Assembly: GCA_020466095.1 (NCBI GenBank)
Contig: CM035807.1
Span: forward strand, 105,824,227-105,888,226
Reading direction: 5' to 3'
Length of the DNA: 64,000 nucleotides
Source of the DNA: Chlorops oryzae
Lineage: Eukaryota; Arthropoda; Insecta; Diptera; Chloropidae
Made by a program: the position numbers and the translations under genes
In this document: positions 58,576-64,000 of the stretch, piece after piece
Numbering within the stretch: position 1 is the first letter of the stretch
Layout of the letters: every line of letters begins with the position of its first letter
Notes under the pieces: generated by a model
Database searches by the model: none
What the model was told of the DNA's origin: nothing
Seen by the model: the letters and a program-made list of their open reading frames with translations, nothing else

Positions 58576-58675
58576 AAATTGTTAAAATTCTCATACCTCA
58601 GTTTGATTTTTCAAAAATTTCTTTGAAATTTCTTTTCATTTTATTTTTGCTACTGTCTAAATTGGTTATTCAAGC

Positions 58676-59400
58676 AATTGAAATTCTCTTGAATAGCACA
58701 TCTTGCAATTACTCTGGAGTTAAAAACAAAACATCCTTGCAGTATTCAAATGGTTTCGGTGTAGAAAAAGGACCGGACGTGGGTGAGTCCATACAGGACC
58801 GAATTGATATGAATTTAAAATCTATCGCAATCATCCTCATCTAGTCCTAAAAATATGTCAAAATATACAGTATTTTATGTATGAGAATTGACTAGACCTC
58901 GAGTAGCAACAAGTGGCCAAGAAGAAGTGTAGTTACAAAAATTTAGATCAACTGGTACATATGGGACAATTGACCTTTAATTTGTTCATAGACGATTAGA
59001 CGAATAATAATAATAATAATTGACCATAGAAGAGCTACATCGTTGCAAGTTACTCTGGAGTTAAAATGGACAAAACGTCCTTGCATTTTTCAAATGACAG
59101 TTATACGTGTAGAAAAAGGACCGGACGTGGGTGAGTCCATACAGGACCGAATTGGTATCGCAAATTTAAAATCGGATAGTCCTGCAATCATTCTCATCTA
59201 GTCCTAGGAGCAATATGTCGAAGATGTACAGTATATTATGTACTGCAGAATTGACTAGATCACTCGAGTAGCACACACAGGCACACACACGCACAGTGTA
59301 GTTACACACACACATTTAGATCACACTGGTACATATGGGACAATTGACTTTACATTTGTTCATACGACGATTAACGAAAAAATAATAATCGACTGAGTTT
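58676..59400 (+). repeat. Tandem duplication of about 360 bp, second copy CA-sprinkled
   Basis: Two successive units (about 58676-59035 and 59045-59400) share GTAGAAAAAGGACCGGACG, TGGGTGAGTCCATACAGGAC, CTCATCTAGTCCTA, GAATTGACTAGA, CTGGTACATATGGGACAATT and GTTCATA. The middle of the second unit differs chiefly by inserted CACACA and AC. The first unit spans a chance 73-codon frame. An AATAAT tract is near 59003-59020. Confidence 0.85.
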
Positions 59401-59652
59401 TACTATCGGAGAATTAAGGACATGTTATTTTTCAATTTAGAAGATAAAAGCATTAAAGTTGGTTAAATTAAAAGGATACCTGTATTTTGTGACAGTCGAA
59501 GAGCATCGTGAGTAGTTGAATTCCGTGACAGTGTTGTATACTGTAAATGAACATTGTGTCAACAACAAAGGCTTTTACAGTTTTTCCGAAAAAGAAATCC
59601 TGTTCCTTAATCGAAATTTTTTCAAATTATTATTTCTTTATTTGTAGTTTTT

Positions 59653-60801
<1,149 letters not shown>

Positions 60802-61014
60802 TTTTTTTTTGTATTTGGCCTTTTAAATCCTTTTTATGCTCAACATCAATAGAGATCAATCGGCTCAATCATTTAAGCGAGAGGGTCTTGCCGACTTAGG
60901 AAGGCAATCCGGCTCTTAAAAGAAATTTTGACGTTATTTTGATTTTTGAATTGGTAGGTATCTACTTAAAAAAAAAGTAGTTTAGGAGAATCCGATTTTT
61001 AGGTTCCCATCGCC
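60802..61014. other. Short non-coding spacer
   Basis: It starts with the T tract after the Helentron-like terminus. No gene or paired ends. Confidence 0.5.
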
Positions 61015-61159
61015 CAGTGGCAGACCCGTAGGGAGAAGTTTGGGGCCCGGGGGAGTTTTTCCGGGGTCCTCACAGAAATGTGCGAAAAAAAAAACCCCTG
61101 CCTTCAGAAAGCCCGGGCCCGTGGGAAAATCCCCACTTTCTACAGGCCTGCCCAGTGGC
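61012..61159. mobile_element. Possible GC-rich hAT-like miniature element
   Basis: GCCCAGTGGC occurs at both edges (61012-61021, 61150-61159) around 128 bp that hold GGGGCCCGGGGG and the roughly inverse GCCCGGGCCCG. CAGTGGC resembles other hAT ends in the window, but the repeat is direct, so the class is uncertain. Confidence 0.4.
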
Positions 61160-61387
61160 GACTGATAGTTGATAAAACAAGGAATATAAAAAATTATTCA
61201 CCGAGAAAAATTTGTGCTGCTATACCCAAAAGGTATTTGTCTATTGTGAAAAAGGACGAGCGTGGTCCTTACTGATGAATTTCAATACAAGAGATCATCA
61301 AAATATTCGACCAAGAAATGTTAGAAGTTTCTAGATTCAGATTAATGTGTATAGAATATTTTTCTATTTCTTTAAATAAGCACCTAA

Positions 61388-61909
61388 AGGCCGAAGTCCA
61401 ACCTAGCGAGAGCTCGTTGCGAGAGAGCGAGACGTCACGCAGAGAAATGTCAAAACTGTTTCAATGAATGCAATCATATGAAGCCAGCTCCAATGTGACT
61501 CGAGAAATTCGAAATTTTGATAATTTCTCGCAGCGAGAAAGTTTGACAGCCGAACAACAGAGAAGCATTTAGTGATGAAGAAACTTTTTTGAGTACCCAC
61601 TGTTTGGTACTCGATCATTGTTGATATTCTGATGTTTTAGGAAGTTCCTAAACCAACAAAAAAAAAAAACAGTTATCTCATTTCCGTTTATGGCCTTACA
61701 TATTTTTTCCACTAAATAAGATAAATTAAAGTATCCATTCGTGTTAGTATTTTTTTTAAAAGAAAAATATTGATAGGTACTCGGTTAAAAATGTTAAATC
61801 ACTAGGCTAGACTGGACAAAAAAATTTTGCTATCATCTGTTCTCGCAGAACGAGACGTTTGAGATTGGAATGCGTCGCAAAGAGTTCTCGCTAGGTTGGA
61901 CTTGGGCTG
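61388..61909. mobile_element. TIR element, AAGTCCAACCTAGCGAGA ends
   Basis: AAGTCCAACCTAGCGAGAGC at the left and the inverse TTCTCGCTAGGTTGGACTT at the right pair closely; TTGCGA and GAGACGT also recur inverted. The inside carries TTTCTCGCAGCGAGAAAG, itself palindromic. Outer bases (AGGCC / CAGCC) suggest a hAT-like element, but no target duplication is clear. Confidence 0.7.
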
Positions 61910-63357
61910 CTTGTGAAATATTTTGCAAAAGTCTCCCTTGAATTTAAAACTATGAAAACATTTCTTTTTTTTTTTGAAAACATGGCAGCAATAAAAAAAA
62001 TCTTAAAAACACTGAAACTTCGACCACGATTTTCTTCATTTGTTTTTCTTTTGTAAAAAAGAAGCTCATTTAATGCTTTGCTACTCCTCTGCTTTAAAAG
62101 CTCTTATGCAAAATGCAAAGGGAAAAAAACAATTTTTTTTTTTTTTTATCGAAAATCAGTAGTAAACGTGACAGGGACTACGTCTATTGCCTGGTTTTAT
62201 GCTCAAACATTAACCTATTTCAGATAGTTGTATTATGCCACGTAGACCAGCTCACAGGAGCACAAAAAAAAAAAAAAAATAAATAAATAAAAATAAACGG
62301 AAAAACAACTTTAACGCACTTTACTTGCCAGCTTCTGCCATTTGCGATAGAACCGCAACCATACACACACACACACACACACATACAGAGAGATCCGTAC
62401 ACGTAAGTTATTCCTTCGTTTAATGCCCGGCAGTGTTGCTTACCATATCGACACCACAAATCAATTCGCATTCAACATAAACCTCGCACTGCCACTGAAA
62501 TCGACTGACAGCCCTTTGGGCAAAAGAAAACCAGGCGAAAAAAAACCGTAAAAATAGAGTGCTTGTGTGTACAAGTGTGCGTGTTGTTGTGTGGGAGAGC
62601 GAGAGAGAGGGAGAATGAGAAAAAAAAATGTATATGTATATAAATCGACAATATAAATAAAACAAGTCGAACGCTGAGTGCTCGGAAAGTGTAAAAAAGT
62701 GCAACACGTTTTAGCCGTTGCAATGTAAATCGTCGAAGATATCAGGCGCCCGAGATCAGCGTGTGCATTTGTTCGGCATCTGCCGACGTTAAAGCTGCGT
62801 GCGTGTGTGTGTGCGCGCGCGCGCTTAAGTAATCCGTTTTTTATAGTGGCAGGCTCAATGGCTGTACTGTCAACAGCTCAGTTTGAACTTAGTGCGCTAG
62901 AAAATATATTGGAAGTTTCGAAATGTGCTTAGTGTGTAGGTGCAAACGATACTGATGTTTTCCCCCATCCCGACGAACTGCTGCAGGGCTGTATGGATTT
63001 TTTAGGATTTTTGATGAAATCTATGGATTTTCATTGTACCTGTAACACGAAGCTTAATGCCGCGGGGCCAGTTTTTCAACTTCTCAACTGAAGAAAAAGA
63101 TAACGTAGAGAGAAAGCATAAAAGAGGCAAAAAAATAAAAATCAACTAGGATTTTCTTAAACTTTTACGATGCGGAAAAATAACTTTTATCAGTGTGAAA
63201 ATATCTTAGATATTGTTGAAAAAGTTAATGTTAATATAAATATCCTTAAAATTCTTTTGTTTCACATTGAGGGTCGTAGTTTTCAACTCGACTTTAGAGC
63301 TTCGAAAGTTTAAATTTTTGAATAAACAGTATTCTTTTTGTCTTCATGCCAGTTTTA
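61910..63357. other. Non-coding stretch; possible promoter region of an off-window gene
   Basis: T and A tracts (61966-61977, 62134-62148, 62262-62280), a CA tract (62363-62382) and alternating GTGTGTGTGCGCGCGCGC (62804-62823) are present. The part 62380-62830 is less AT-rich than its surroundings. No coding exon is supported. Confidence 0.5.
62640..62700 (+). promoter_or_regulatory. Speculative TATA promoter
   Basis: TATAAATC and AATATAAATAAAAC (62638-62662) precede GCTGAGTGCTCGGAAAGTG by about 15-30 bases. Spacing allows a pol II start near 62675-62690, followed by a GC-richer leader-like stretch. No open frame or transcript evidence supports it, so this is only a candidate. Confidence 0.2.
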
Positions 63358-64000
63358 CCCAGTAAAAAATAGGATTACTCAAAGATTAATCTTGGATTAC
63401 TCCTTTTGGAGCAATGGATTACTCCTCAAATCTCCGAGCCTCATGTATTTTGTACTCCTTTGTAGCATTGCATGTCCTAACGGGCGAGCAATCCTTTTGA
63501 GCTCCCAATGGAGATCAAAAAGACTTACTCTTTATGACCTCCGAATGGAGGACAAGTAGAGTAATAGCAAATGGTGAGTAATCCTTTAAATCTCCTGAAT
63601 GAGCAAAAATTGAGTAATATTTTGTAGCTCCTGAAGGAGCACAAAATAGAGTAATATTTTGTTATTAATTAATTTTTCGATTTTTGAGTATTTTTATATT
63701 ACCTAAATAATACCAATTTTTTAAAATAATTATTTCCCGCTTTTGATTCTCCTGTTGTGGGGTTTGAACCACGGATCTCTCCATTCCTAGTCAAGTGTTC
63801 ACCCTCGCCACCGTGTTTGCCAAATCGAAAGTATGGGAATTTTTTTCATTTAAAAATTTGAAATCAAATTTAATTTAATTTTATATTGATTTCTGATTGC
63901 TCGCTTATGCTCCGAATGGATGAAAAAGTCATTACTCCTTCAATTCTCCATTCAGGATTGCTCCGAATGGATGAAAAAGTCATTACTCCTTCACTGCTCG
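63358..64000. mobile_element. CCCAGTAAAA element (left part), hairpin-rich, with tRNA-like module
   Basis: The left end CCCAGTAAAAAATAGGATTAC follows a TA (63356-63357). It contains at least seven small stem-loops of the form CTCC-N4-GGAG (63400, then the variants CTCCCAATGGAG, CTCCGAATGGAG, CTCCTGAAGGAG and CTCCGAATGGAT) separated by ATTACTC or GAGTAAT. A tRNA-like module lies at 63747-63820. The right terminus is outside the window. A roughly 50-bp unit (CTCCGAATGGATGAAAAAG..) is repeated at 63910 and 63961. Confidence 0.7.
63747..63820 (-). other. tRNA-like module (pol III box A and B)
   Basis: Minus strand: GGTGGCGAGGGTGAACAC resembles box A with mismatches, and GTGGTTCAAACCCC contains a perfect box B. 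TTGACTAGGAATGG lies at the anticodon-arm position. It has the same orientation and build as the modules at 20236, 20549 and 24796. Confidence 0.65.

Overview
The window looks like nuclear DNA of a higher fly (Diptera, probably Schizophora). It is AT-rich and full of homopolymer and short tandem runs. It has one confident gene in 64 kb. It also carries several copies of interspersed elements built around the TGATCAG...CATGTC-(GTCT)n core known from the Drosophila mini-me / DINE-1 (Helentron-associated) group. No prokaryotic gene organisation, CRISPR array or intact tRNA/rRNA gene is visible. The species cannot be named from the sequence alone.

Layout. Positions 1-1270 hold an intact ubiquitin-ribosomal protein L40 fusion gene (CDS 756-1154). 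Its ubiquitin half is canonical, but its L40 half has an unusual junction and C-terminus. From 1271 to the right edge the window is intergenic or deep-intronic DNA populated by transposable elements. Several can be delimited to the base by target-site duplications. They include hAT elements and MITEs (4976-5596, 9670-10521, 18514-18584, 26858-28176, 45773-45913), TA-flanked mariner/pogo-type miniature elements (6937-7024, 7238-7335, 35687-35788), a TTAA-flanked element (37829-38559), an RTE-type LINE 3' fragment (7413-7755) and two families of Helentron-like elements. Family 1 lies at 9180, 19727, 33948, 46080 and 59653; family 2 lies at 53044, 54140 and 57258.

Two things stand out. The hAT element at 26858-28176 has a perfect 8-bp target duplication. 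It retains a two-exon reading frame of 119 codons that splices in silico into the hAT C-terminal dimerisation motif without the catalytic core. Second, a group of elements whose termini begin CCCAG(T/C) (19904-20813, 24471-25023, 49124-49785, 63358-end) carries internal antisense tRNA-like modules with A and B boxes. One of them inserted at a TA inside a Helentron-like copy, so its boundaries are exact. I do not recognise this architecture as a described family.

Tandem repeats appear to grow repeatedly from fixed internal positions of these mobile elements: (GTCT)n and GA arrays in Helentron-like copies, a ~100-bp repeat in family 2, and an 11-bp minisatellite in a CCCAG element. Next to three arrays the flanking sequence is sprinkled with the repeat unit. 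This is either cryptic simplicity or a long-read assembly artefact. The remaining stretches hold no gene that I can support.
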